From positions 1-6,907 of the forward strand of contig JAUVRU010000113.1 in assembly GCA_030597485.1 (NCBI GenBank): DNA of 6,907 nt, written 5' to 3'. Below the pieces are notes generated by a model. The model had not been told where the DNA came from and did not search any database. It saw only the letters and a list, made by a program, of their open reading frames with translations. Numbering within the stretch: position 1 is the first letter of the stretch; each line of letters opens with the position of its first letter. Positions 1-6,596 of the stretch are shown here, piece after piece. A program made the position numbers and the translations under genes. The stretch is from Anaerolineae bacterium. GTDB lineage: Bacteria > Chloroflexota > Anaerolineae > 4572-78 > NAK82.

Positions 1-261
1 CACCAAGCGGTATGGCCAGAGATGCTGGATGCTTTGCGGCGAACGGGGTGGCAGAATTACTCGTTGTTCATGCGTGAGGACGGCCTGCTCTTCGGTTATT
101 TCGAGACTCCTGACAGTTTTGGGTCTGCGCTGGAGGGGATGTCCTGTGAGGAAGTGAACGCTCACTGGCAGAAGTTGATGGCTGCCTACTTCGAGGATTT
201 GGGAGGAGCTCAGGCCGACGAGTCCATGGTGGAGTTGGAAGAGGTCTTCCACCTCGATTGA
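1..261 (+). CDS. rhaM: L-rhamnose mutarotase, 3' part (5' end outside window)
   Basis: The reading frame is open from base 1 and ends at TGA 259-261, giving 86 residues; the normal protein is about 105, so some 20 N-terminal residues lie upstream. The family interconverts the alpha and beta anomers of L-rhamnose in the cytoplasm. The visible part starts HQAVWPEM, matching HNPIWPEL of E. coli RhaM, whose His22 is catalytic; the first codon of the window is therefore the catalytic His. Next come GWQNYSLF (conserved Asn-Tyr), LLFGYFE, a conserved Trp in NAHWQKLM, and the family C-terminus LEEVFHLD. The ATG at 22 falls inside the WPEM motif and is not the true start. The ATPase gene begins 32 nt downstream, so the two are probably co-transcribed. 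It is the best anchor for assigning rhamnose as the operon's substrate. The rhizobial name is rhaU. Confidence 0.93.
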   Translation, partial: HQAVWPEMLDALRRTGWQNYSLFMREDGLLFGYFETPDSFGSALEGMSCEEVNAHWQKLMAAYFEDLGGAQADESMVELEEVFHLD

Positions 262-293
262 AAGAACAGCAACTCATCAGATAAAGGGAAGCA

Positions 294-1826
294 ATGGATA
301 ACGAATCCCAGCAAGAGCCGATTCTCAAGCTAACCAACATTCACAAGTCCTTTGGTGGTGTACACGCTCTGGCTGGCGTCAACTTCGAGCTGCGACCTGG
401 TGAGATTCATGGCCTGGTGGGGGAGAACGGGGCTGGTAAGTCCACTCTGGTGAAGACGATCACCGGCGTGCATCAGATTGATGCGGGCGAGATGTTCTTC
501 AATGGTGAGCCGGTGACCATTTCCAATCCCAGCGTCGCTCAGAATCTGGGCATCGCTGCTATCTACCAGGAAGCATCACTGTTTCCGGATCTCGATATCG
601 CCGAAAACATTTTCATGGGACGCCAGCCTGTGCGTGGTCCCATCAGAACCATGGCTTGGAGAGAGATGTACAAGTTGGCTGCCGAACCCCTGGAAGCCCT
701 GGGCATGGACTTGGACCCGCGCAGCCGAGTGCGTGGGCTGACGATTGCCCAGTTGCAGATGGTGGAGGTCGCCAAGGCCCTTTCAGCGAACGCTAGAGTG
801 CTGATCATGGACGAGCCAACCTCGGCACTGACCCTGCACGAGGTGGCAGACCTGTTCCGCATTGTCAGACAGCTGCGTGATGCCGGCACATCTATCATTT
901 TCATCACTCACCGATTAGACGAGGTATTTGAGCTGGCCGATCGGGTGACGGTGCTGCGCGACGGACATTATGTGGGCACCCACGGTGTGAAGGACGTGAG
1001 TCGCGACGAACTGATCCGCATGATGGTGGGACGCACGCTGGATGATCTGTTCCCCAAAATGGAGGTGGAGCAGGGTGAGGTCATACTTCGGGTGGAAGGC
1101 CTGACCAGAGTGGGCATGTTCGAGGATGTCTCGTTTGAGCTTCACCGGGGTGAGATTCTTGGCATGGCCGGGTTGGTGGGTGCTATGCGCACGGACGTGG
1201 CCAAGGCCATCTTTGGGGTGGAGCCGGCCGAAAGCGGAACCATACACGTGGACGGTCAGGAGGCGAAGATCGAGAACCCGAATGACGCGATGTCGGTGGG
1301 GATTGCGTACGTGCCGGAGGACCGGCAGCAACATGGCCTGGTATTGCCGCTGAACCTCACCAGCAACATCAGCTTGCCCATTCTGCAGCGGTTTGCCAAA
1401 TCGGGCTGGATAGATCAGGCGGCTGAGACCCAAGATGCACGAGAACAGGCCACTCAGATGGACGTGCGAGCGGCCGGATTGTGGCAGCGAGCCCGCGAAC
1501 TCTCCGGCGGCAACCAGCAGAAGCTGGTGTTGGCCAAATGGCTGGGCACACGGCCGCGCATCCTGATACTGGACGAGCCCACACGGGGAATCGATGTGGG
1601 CACCAAAGCCGCGGTTCACGAACTGATGAGCCATCTGGCATCGGAGGGGCTTGCCATTCTGATGATCTCCTCGGAGCTACCAGAGATCTTGGGTATGAGT
1701 GACCGCATCCTGGTTATGTGCGAAGGAAGGCTGACCGGTAACTTTGCGCGAGACGAGGCCACGCAAGAAACAATCATGGCTGCAGCCACGGCCCGAATTC
1801 TGGAACACGTTATTGACGCGGCTTGA
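294..1826 (+). CDS. rhaT: Sugar (probably rhamnose) ABC importer ATP-binding protein, tandem NBDs
   Basis: This 510-residue protein has the usual length and two-domain layout of the RbsA/XylG/LsrA class of carbohydrate ABC ATPases; it would drive import from the cytoplasmic face of the two permeases. NBD1 has Walker A GENGAGKST (43-51), a signature-like LTIAQLQMVEVAKAL (from 149), Walker B LIMDEPTSA (170-178) and an H-loop His206. NBD2 has a degenerate Walker A (GLVGAMRT, 293-300, no Lys), a canonical signature LSGGNQQK (403-410), Walker B ILDEPTRG (Asp427-Glu428) and ISSE where the H-loop His would be. This asymmetry is normal for the class, leaving one competent ATP site, although Met298 replaces the usual Gly. 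ATG 294 is preceded by an AAAGGGAAG SD at 283-291. Rhamnose specificity comes from context (mutarotase upstream, RhaS-like binding protein downstream). The symbol follows Rhizobium usage and is not the E. coli RhaT symporter. Confidence 0.92.
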   Translation: MDNESQQEPILKLTNIHKSFGGVHALAGVNFELRPGEIHGLVGENGAGKSTLVKTITGVHQIDAGEMFFNGEPVTISNPSVAQNLGIAAIYQEASLFPDLDIAENIFMGRQPVRGPIRTMAWREMYKLAAEPLEALGMDLDPRSRVRGLTIAQLQMVEVAKALSANARVLIMDEPTSALTLHEVADLFRIVRQLRDAGTSIIFITHRLDEVFELADRVTVLRDGHYVGTHGVKDVSRDELIRMMVGRTLDDLFPKMEVEQGEVILRVEGLTRVGMFEDVSFELHRGEILGMAGLVGAMRTDVAKAIFGVEPAESGTIHVDGQEAKIENPNDAMSVGIAYVPEDRQQHGLVLPLNLTSNISLPILQRFAKSGWIDQAAETQDAREQATQMDVRAAGLWQRARELSGGNQQKLVLAKWLGTRPRILILDEPTRGIDVGTKAAVHELMSHLASEGLAILMISSELPEILGMSDRILVMCEGRLTGNFARDEATQETIMAAATARILEHVIDAA

Positions 1827-1848
1827 CAGGCTGCCGCTACCGCTGCTA

Positions 1849-1880
1849 CTGGGGGCCTAGGCTCGAACGCCTCTCCCCAG
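1849..1880 (+). other. Possible stem-loop between ATPase and permease 1
   Basis: In the 107-nt spacer 1827-1933, CTGGGG (1849-1854) can pair with CCCCAG (1875-1880), and inside it AGGC (1859-1862) with GCCT (1869-1872) around a TCGAAC loop, with a small asymmetric bulge between. No T-run follows, so it is not a convincing terminator. It could tune relative expression of ATPase and permeases or protect mRNA ends, but may be chance in GC-rich DNA. Nothing else is recognisable in this spacer. Confidence 0.3.
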
Positions 1881-1933
1881 ATGCTGGCAGAACGTCGGTC
1901 AACCCATAGACTGCTCAGGGGCAGTGACAGGTT

Positions 1934-2953
1934 ATGGATACTACACACACCGATGATACATCCGAGAAGCGCAGTATCTTTCTGTCGCTGGCCAGCGTGC
2001 GCGAGACCAGCATCTTCGGTTTCATTGTCGTGCTCATCGTCCTGATCAGCTTGCGCAGCCCCTATTTCCTCAACGTGAGCAACTTCCGTGATATCTTCCT
2101 GGATATCTCAATCCTCTCCATGATTGTCATTGCCCAGATGATGATGCTCGTCACCCGGTCCATTGACCTGTCGGTGGGGTCCGGACTCGGGCTTCCGGCG
2201 ATGGCCATCGGTATGTACGTAAGCGCCCACTGGGGCATGCCACCGGCGGTGGCGGTGCTGATGGGGATTGGGCTGGGCGTCCTGTTGGGCGCATTCAACG
2301 GCGTGGTGGTTACCATAGGGCGGGTGCCACCACTCATCACCACGCTGGGCACTTTGAGCATCTATCGGGGGCTGGTATACGTCGTCAGTCAGGGAGCCTG
2401 GGTGGATGCCCACGAACTGCCGCCTGCCTTCAAGGAATTCACCATTCGACCGATTCTGGGTATCCCCTCTTTGATTGTCTTCGCTGCCATCGTGGCTGTC
2501 ATCTTCTACTACTTCCTGAACTACACCCGAACCGGTCGTCAGATCTACGCGGTGGGCAGCAATCCCACGGCCGCCCAATTCGCTGGCATCCACAGCAACC
2601 GGATCATATTTCTGGTCTATATTCTTTCGGGCGCATTGTACGGCATGGGGGGGGTGATGTGGGTATCACGCTACGCCAACGCCGCCAACAACACGGCCAT
2701 GGGCTGGGAACTGCAATCGGTGGCGGCGGCCGTCATCGGCGGGGTGCGTTTCTCGGGTGGTGTTGGCACGCTGCCCGGCGCGCTGCTGGGCGCTTTCGTG
2801 CTTGGGATCATTAACAATGCCGTTAACCTGGTGGGCATATCTCCGTTCTGGAAGCAGGTGATGTACGGGGTGGTGATTGTACTGGCGGTCGTATCTGACT
2901 CGCTTATCTCGCAGCGGTTGCAGCGGACATTGAGGGTGCGGAGGACAGCGTGA
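1934..2953 (+). CDS. rhaP: Sugar (probably rhamnose) ABC importer permease 1
   Basis: This 339-residue, very hydrophobic protein is of the ribose/rhamnose/AI-2 branch of ABC permeases (BPD_transp_2 family) and would form half of the membrane channel. A polar N-terminus of about 25 residues precedes the first membrane segment (about 26-42). Family motifs are TRSIDLSVGS (74-83), TLGTLSIYRG (137-146), AVGSNPTAAQFAG (206-218) and VIGGVRFSGGVGTLPGALLG (from 267), followed by hydrophobic C-terminal helices. The length is normal (about 320-340), with no extra domain, unlike its partner. ATG 1934 has only a weak SD (AGGGG at 1917-1921, rather distant). The stop overlaps the GTG start of permease 2 by 4 nt (GTGA), indicating translational coupling and a heteromeric permease pair. 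Substrate is inferred from context. Confidence 0.92.
   Translation: MDTTHTDDTSEKRSIFLSLASVRETSIFGFIVVLIVLISLRSPYFLNVSNFRDIFLDISILSMIVIAQMMMLVTRSIDLSVGSGLGLPAMAIGMYVSAHWGMPPAVAVLMGIGLGVLLGAFNGVVVTIGRVPPLITTLGTLSIYRGLVYVVSQGAWVDAHELPPAFKEFTIRPILGIPSLIVFAAIVAVIFYYFLNYTRTGRQIYAVGSNPTAAQFAGIHSNRIIFLVYILSGALYGMGGVMWVSRYANAANNTAMGWELQSVAAAVIGGVRFSGGVGTLPGALLGAFVLGIINNAVNLVGISPFWKQVMYGVVIVLAVVSDSLISQRLQRTLRVRRTA
2940..2952 (+). promoter_or_regulatory. SD plus GTG start deciding permease 2 start
   Basis: GGAGG at 2940-2944, five bases before GTG 2950-2952, supports the non-ATG start. The GTG overlaps the upstream TGA (2951-2953), a classic translational-coupling arrangement. Confidence 0.75.
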
Positions 2954-4965
2954 CGACAAAACCGATTGCCTCGCGCAAGCCGTTCAGTGTGACCGAGTTC
3001 TTCCTGCGTTGGGAGTGGATACTGGTGGCGCTGATCGTTGCCGCCGTCATTCTTAACGCGTCACTGTCGCCCTACTTCCTCAATGCAGATAATCTCTTGG
3101 ACATGACCTTCAACTTTTTGGAGCGGGGGTTGCTGACCCTCCCCATGACGTTCGTTATCATCACCGCGGGCATAGACCTGTCAGTGGCCTCCAATATGGC
3201 GATGACATCCAACATCATGGGGCAGCTCTATGCAGCCGGAGTGAACATTTGGGTAGCTGCTCTGGCGGCGCTCCTGGTGGGGGGGCTGGCCGGGTTGTTC
3301 AACGCCATACTCATTACCCGGGCAAAGGTGGCTCCGCTGGCGGCTACTCTGGGCACCTTCACCCTGTACCGGGGAATCGCTTGGGTGCTTACGAAGGATG
3401 GGGCTGTTGTTGGTTTTCCGCCGGAATTCACCGTCTTGGGACAGGGAGACATCCCAGGCACGCCCATCCCTATCCCGCTGGTGCTGTACGCCGTGTTGGC
3501 CCTGGCCTTTGGGCTGGTCCTGCACCGGACCACATTTGGCCGGTTCACCTTCGCCATCGGAAACAACGCAGAAGCGTGTCGATATGCCGGCGTGAACATC
3601 AGTCGTATTCTGGTCGTGATCTACACCGTCTCGGGCCTGATGGCGGCGCTGGCCGGCATCATAATGGCCGCACGCTTTGGCAGTGTGCGGGCTGACATCG
3701 GACTGGGTGCCGAGCTGGAGGTGATCACCGCTGTGGTGCTGGGCGGCGTTGACATCTTTGGTGGCTCGGGGACGATGCTGGGTGTGGTGTTGGCGCTCTT
3801 CCTGCTGGGCGTGGTCCGCTTTGGGATGAACCTGGTGAACATAGCCCCGCAGATACAGATCATTGTTACCGGATTCCTGCTGATCGCCGCCATCATTCTG
3901 CCCAACGTGTTGCGTCAGTTGACGGCCCGGGGTGAGGGCACCCCGACCAGGGCCAGAGGAGGGCGAGGGGCGCCTCCCTGGGCCTTGATAGGGGGGGCAG
4001 TGGTTGTGGTGGCAGTTGCGCTGGTGATCCTGCTGCCAGGTCGGCGTGCTGTGGCGCCGAGCGATGGACAGGCGCCTGGCAAAGGGTCTCCTGCGTCGGT
4101 AGTGGCTGCCGCATCCCCTACGCCTGTCGTAATTGCGCCCACCAACACGCCGGTGCCGCCGCCTCCCACCCCGACCCCCAGGCCGACGAACACGCCGGCC
4201 CCGACCGCGACCCCGGTGCCTACGGTAGAAGGGGAGCCGACGACAGAGGCGTCCCCGACTCCCACGCCCGACCCACGACCGGATGTTGAGATGGTCGAGA
4301 TTCTCGGTGGACCGTTCACGATGGGCGCTGATGACATGGATCCCAAGGAGGCGCCCGCTCACACAGTGGACCTGCCCACCTTCTACATGGACATGTTTGA
4401 AGTAACCAACAACAACTTCGCCAGGTTTGCTGTGGCGACTGGGTATGAGACGGATGTGGAGAAGGCTGGCGCCAAGAAAACGTGGCGGAGCTTCTATGAC
4501 CCTAGCCGGGAGAACCACCCGGTGGTCAAGGTGAGCTTCGATGACGCACAGGGATTCTGTGAATGGATGGGCAAACGGTTGCCCACTGAGGAGGAATGGG
4601 AAAAGGCAGCTCGGGGCACCGAAGGGAGACAGTTTCCCTGGGGTGATATCTGGGACACCAGCCGCACCAACGTGCGGTTGAGCGGCCTGCGCGGCACCGC
4701 AGCCGTGGGCAGCTTTTCCGGCGGTGCCAGCCCCTATGGGGCTGAAGACATGGCCGGCAACGTGGGAGAGTGGACCACCAGCCCCTTCGTTGGCTACCCG
4801 GGCAGCACGTATGACGACCCGCAGTATAATCCCCAGGCTCATATCACACGGGGTGGCGGCTGGTTCGATGATCAGGGTCAAGTGCGCACCAGTGCCCGCA
4901 ATGCGGCCTTACCACAGACGGCCAATGATGATTTGGGGTTCCGGTGTGTGGCAGAGGGTGAGTAG
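2950..4965 (+). CDS. ABC sugar permease 2 fused to an extracytoplasmic FGE-sulfatase-like domain
   Basis: The 671-residue product is about twice the usual permease length. Residues 1-325 are a complete RhaQ/RbsC-like permease: first membrane segment about 23-39, AGIDLSVAS at 73-81, TLGTFTLYRG, AIGNNAEACRYAGV, VLGGVDIFGGSGTMLG and a last helix ending near 321. Then come an Arg-rich, probably cytoplasmic stretch (326-343), one more membrane helix (about 345-362), a Thr/Pro-rich linker (about 380-445), and a C-terminal FGE-sulfatase/SUMF1-like domain (about 447-667). The last shows MVEILGGPFTMGA, FYMDMFEVTNNNFARF, HPVVKVSFDDAQGFCEW, GKRLPTEEEWEKAARG (541-556), DMAGNVGEW (600-608), RGGGWF (634-639) and LGFRC (662-666). 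The extra helix should place this domain outside. The two catalytic cysteines of true formylglycine-generating enzyme are missing, so a binding or structural role is more likely than oxidation; function is unknown. No stop or frameshift separates the parts. It follows permease 1 by overlap, in the rhaQ position. Confidence 0.9.
   Translation: MTTKPIASRKPFSVTEFFLRWEWILVALIVAAVILNASLSPYFLNADNLLDMTFNFLERGLLTLPMTFVIITAGIDLSVASNMAMTSNIMGQLYAAGVNIWVAALAALLVGGLAGLFNAILITRAKVAPLAATLGTFTLYRGIAWVLTKDGAVVGFPPEFTVLGQGDIPGTPIPIPLVLYAVLALAFGLVLHRTTFGRFTFAIGNNAEACRYAGVNISRILVVIYTVSGLMAALAGIIMAARFGSVRADIGLGAELEVITAVVLGGVDIFGGSGTMLGVVLALFLLGVVRFGMNLVNIAPQIQIIVTGFLLIAAIILPNVLRQLTARGEGTPTRARGGRGAPPWALIGGAVVVVAVALVILLPGRRAVAPSDGQAPGKGSPASVVAAASPTPVVIAPTNTPVPPPPTPTPRPTNTPAPTATPVPTVEGEPTTEASPTPTPDPRPDVEMVEILGGPFTMGADDMDPKEAPAHTVDLPTFYMDMFEVTNNNFARFAVATGYETDVEKAGAKKTWRSFYDPSRENHPVVKVSFDDAQGFCEWMGKRLPTEEEWEKAARGTEGRQFPWGDIWDTSRTNVRLSGLRGTAAVGSFSGGASPYGAEDMAGNVGEWTTSPFVGYPGSTYDDPQYNPQAHITRGGGWFDDQGQVRTSARNAALPQTANDDLGFRCVAEGE
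4117..4281 (+). repeat. Low-complexity Thr/Pro linker coding region
   Basis: This CCG/ACC/ACG-rich tract encodes residues about 390-444 of the fusion, with PTNTP occurring twice (397-401 and 412-416) and several TPTP units. Such linkers typically join a membrane anchor to a surface domain in Chloroflexota and some other bacteria. The low complexity makes it prone to repeat-length change and to assembly error. Confidence 0.7.
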
Positions 4966-4987
4966 ATCACTATCTTGGCGTGGCGAA

Positions 4988-5016
4988 ACTTCCGAAGTCT
5001 TTGAGACTTCGGAAGT
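4988..5016. repeat. Perfect 13-bp palindrome, copy 1
   Basis: ACTTCCGAAGTCT (4988-5000) and AGACTTCGGAAGT (5004-5016) are exact inverted copies around a TTG loop. It lies 23 nt after the permease/FGE stop, in the 183-nt spacer before the binding-protein gene. No T-run follows on the + strand (next bases GTAGGAG). A related hairpin lies at 6481-6517 beyond the binding-protein gene, so this is probably a dispersed REP-like element. It may also act as a 3' mRNA stabiliser or partial attenuator that lets downstream expression differ from the permeases. Confidence 0.75.
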
Positions 5017-5134
5017 GTAGGAGAAGCATTCAGGAAGGCCGTGACGGCAATCGGAAAGGGGTGATGCGTATCGCTCAAGCGGAAGTGTCGAACACAGTTG
5101 GTGTTTTGGTATCTCTCAGACCCATATTCAGTGT

Positions 5135-5151
5135 AAGGAGGAGTTCCGATG
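5135..5151 (+). promoter_or_regulatory. Strong ribosome binding site of the binding-protein gene
   Basis: AAGGAGGAG (5135-5143) is a near-perfect SD, five bases before ATG 5149. It is the strongest site in the window apart from that of permease 2, in line with the excess of binding protein over permease that such systems need. No convincing -35/-10 pair was found in 4966-5134. Confidence 0.8.
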
Positions 5152-6414
5152 AAACGGTTGATTTATGTGTTGGTAGCCCTCTCGTTGTTGGCCATGCTGG
5201 CCCCGGTGGCAGCCGTGAGTGCCCAAGTGGAGTGTGATGAGGACTACGTCGTGCAGGCTGCCGACTGGCTGAGCAAGTTGGCCGACAAGTACTATGGCGA
5301 CGCCGCGGCATACTGGGCTATCTTCGATGCCACCAACGCGGCCGGTGGTGACTATACTACCCTGGCCAGCCCTGACGTGCTGGAAATCGGCGACATGCTG
5401 TGCATTCCCAGCGCGGCCGACGCCGAGGTGCTGCTGGCGGAGCGCGGCATGGAAGCAGCTCCGGCTGCCGCTGCTGGTGAGGGCTACACTATCGCTCTGG
5501 TGGCCAAACATACCGGCAACCCCTACTTCGACAAGGTGGACCAGGGCGCCAAGGAGGCAGCGGCTGAGCTGGGCGACACCTTCATCTTCCAGGCTCCGGC
5601 TACTTCCGACGTGGCGGGTCAGATCGAGCTCATCGACGCCTTGATCGCTCAGAAGGTAGACGTGATCGGCGTCTCGGCCAATGACCAGGATGCCCTGGTG
5701 CCCGTGGGCAAGAAGGCCATGGATGCCGGCATCAAGTTCATGTCCTGGGACTCAGGCGTGGCTCCCGAGGGACGCTTGATTCACGAGGCTGCGGCCAGCC
5801 ATGAGATGATTGGTCGGGTCGAGGTGCAAATGCTGGCTGAGATGATCGGCTACGAAGGCCAGATTGCCGTCCTCAGTGCTGGCGCTACCATGACCAACCA
5901 GAACACCTGGATCGAGTGGATGAAAGAGGAGTTGAAGGATCCGAAGTACGCCAATATGGAACTGGTGGCTGTCGTCTATGGTGACGATGACCGGCAGAAG
6001 AGCCTCAACGAGGCGCAGGGTCTCTTCAAGTCCTACCCGGATCTCAAGGGCATCATCTCCCCGACCACCGTTGGTATCGCCGCCACCGGCAAGGCGCTTA
6101 CCGATGCTGACCTGTGCGGTAAAATCGCTCTGACCGGCCTGGGCCTGCCCAGCGAGATGGCCGAGTACATCAAGAGTGGCTGCTGCGAGGGTATGGCGCT
6201 GTGGAACCCGATTGATCAGGGCTACACCACCGTCTATCTGGCTCATGCCCTGGCGGCGGGGGATCTCACCCCGGCGGCCGGCGAGACCCTCGATGCCGGA
6301 CGTATGGGCAAGTTGGCCGTCGTGGATCTGGGCGACGGTGACCTGACTGTCTTCCAGGGACCGCCGTTCATGTTCGATGCGGCCAATATCGATCAGTGGT
6401 CTAGCGTCTACTAA
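5149..6414 (+). CDS. rhaS: LysM-bearing sugar (RhaS-like) ABC substrate-binding protein
   Basis: This 421-residue secreted protein captures the sugar for the importer. Residues 1-25 are a signal peptide (MKRL, hydrophobic core, VSA before Gln26) with a type I cleavage site and no lipobox. Residues 33-87 read as a LysM domain: YVVQAADWLSKLADKYYGD, an Asn near 63, then LEIGDMLCIP. Cys29 and Cys85 flank it and could form a disulfide. An Ala/Glu-rich linker (about 89-112) leads to a type 1 periplasmic-binding domain (113 to about 405): YTIALVAKHTGNPYFDKV, DVIGVSANDQDALVP, SWDSGVAPEGRLIHEA, then GIISPTTVGIAATGKAL and ALWNPIDQGYTTVYLA. These resemble RhaS/LsrB-like proteins. A family member without LysM would be about 330-350 residues. 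The strong SD and following terminator suggest it is the last gene of the transport unit. Rhamnose is inferred from homology and context; AI-2 or another deoxysugar is an alternative. Confidence 0.9.
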   Translation: MKRLIYVLVALSLLAMLAPVAAVSAQVECDEDYVVQAADWLSKLADKYYGDAAAYWAIFDATNAAGGDYTTLASPDVLEIGDMLCIPSAADAEVLLAERGMEAAPAAAAGEGYTIALVAKHTGNPYFDKVDQGAKEAAAELGDTFIFQAPATSDVAGQIELIDALIAQKVDVIGVSANDQDALVPVGKKAMDAGIKFMSWDSGVAPEGRLIHEAAASHEMIGRVEVQMLAEMIGYEGQIAVLSAGATMTNQNTWIEWMKEELKDPKYANMELVAVVYGDDDRQKSLNEAQGLFKSYPDLKGIISPTTVGIAATGKALTDADLCGKIALTGLGLPSEMAEYIKSGCCEGMALWNPIDQGYTTVYLAHALAAGDLTPAAGETLDAGRMGKLAVVDLGDGDLTVFQGPPFMFDAANIDQWSSVY

Positions 6415-6433
6415 GCTTGACCTATGTGAAGGA

Positions 6434-6472
6434 GATGGGAGAGGGGCTTTTCCACCCTCTCCCGTCCGTTTT
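6434..6472 (+). terminator. Intrinsic terminator after the binding-protein gene
   Basis: GATGGGAGAGGG (6434-6445) pairs with CCCTCTCCCGTC (6455-6466), 12 bp with one G-U, around a 9-nt loop, and is followed by CGTTTT (6467-6472). The T-run is short but the stem is strong and GC-rich. It starts 19 nt after the stop codon and probably ends or attenuates the transport operon. Confidence 0.75.
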
Positions 6473-6480
6473 CGATTCAC

Positions 6481-6517
6481 CAGGACTTCCGAGGCCTTGA
6501 AGGCTTCGGAAGTCTTG
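6481..6517. repeat. Imperfect 17-bp palindrome, copy 2
   Basis: GACTTCCGAGGCCT (6484-6497) faces AGGCTTCGGAAGTC (6501-6514) around TGA. With the flanking bases the stem runs 6481-6497 / 6501-6517, including two G-U pairs. The outer ACTTCCGA/TCGGAAGT core is identical to that of the palindrome at 4988-5016, and the loop is again 3 nt. It sits just after the terminator and before the SDR gene. The inner pairs differ from copy 1 yet still pair, which suggests the structure is conserved. Confidence 0.7.
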
Positions 6518-6596
6518 CCGCAGGGGTCCTTTGCCGTGACAGTGGTTCAGGGAAAGCCTCTACAACTTGCCCCTCCAAGACAAAGGTGATCAGGAC

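Noticed and set aside
915..1634. Minus-strand open frame opposite the ATPase
   Set aside because: Antisense to well-conserved ABC motifs; the translated product has no recognisable domain.
3181..4881. Long open frame (566 codons) on the minus strand
   Set aside because: It lies antisense to the permease/FGE fusion, whose + strand product matches two known families. The antisense product is Arg/Gly/His-rich low complexity with no recognisable domain, as expected opposite GC-rich coding with Pro/Thr runs.
4294..4962. Active formylglycine-generating enzyme serving sulfatases
   Set aside because: The catalytic cysteine pair is missing and no sulfatase gene is in view.
4294..4962. FGE/C-type-lectin-like domain as a target of a diversity-generating retroelement
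   Set aside because: No reverse transcriptase, template repeat or adenine-rich variable repeat is visible in the window.
4988..5016. Palindrome as a rho-independent terminator for the permease genes
   Set aside because: No T-run follows on the + strand, and a related copy occurs beyond a real terminator, so a repeat element fits better.
5098..5128. TTGGTG / CATATT as a promoter for the binding-protein gene
   Set aside because: The match to consensus is weak and the 19-nt spacing is long; this is no better than chance.
5149..5238. Binding protein as a lipoprotein anchored through Cys29
   Set aside because: The residues before Cys29 are AQVE, not a lipobox, and Val-Ser-Ala before Gln26 is a good type I signal peptidase site.
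4988..6517. CRISPR array or transposon terminal repeats
   Set aside because: There are only two copies, 1.5 kb apart, each a self-contained hairpin, with no cas or transposase gene and no evident target-site duplication.
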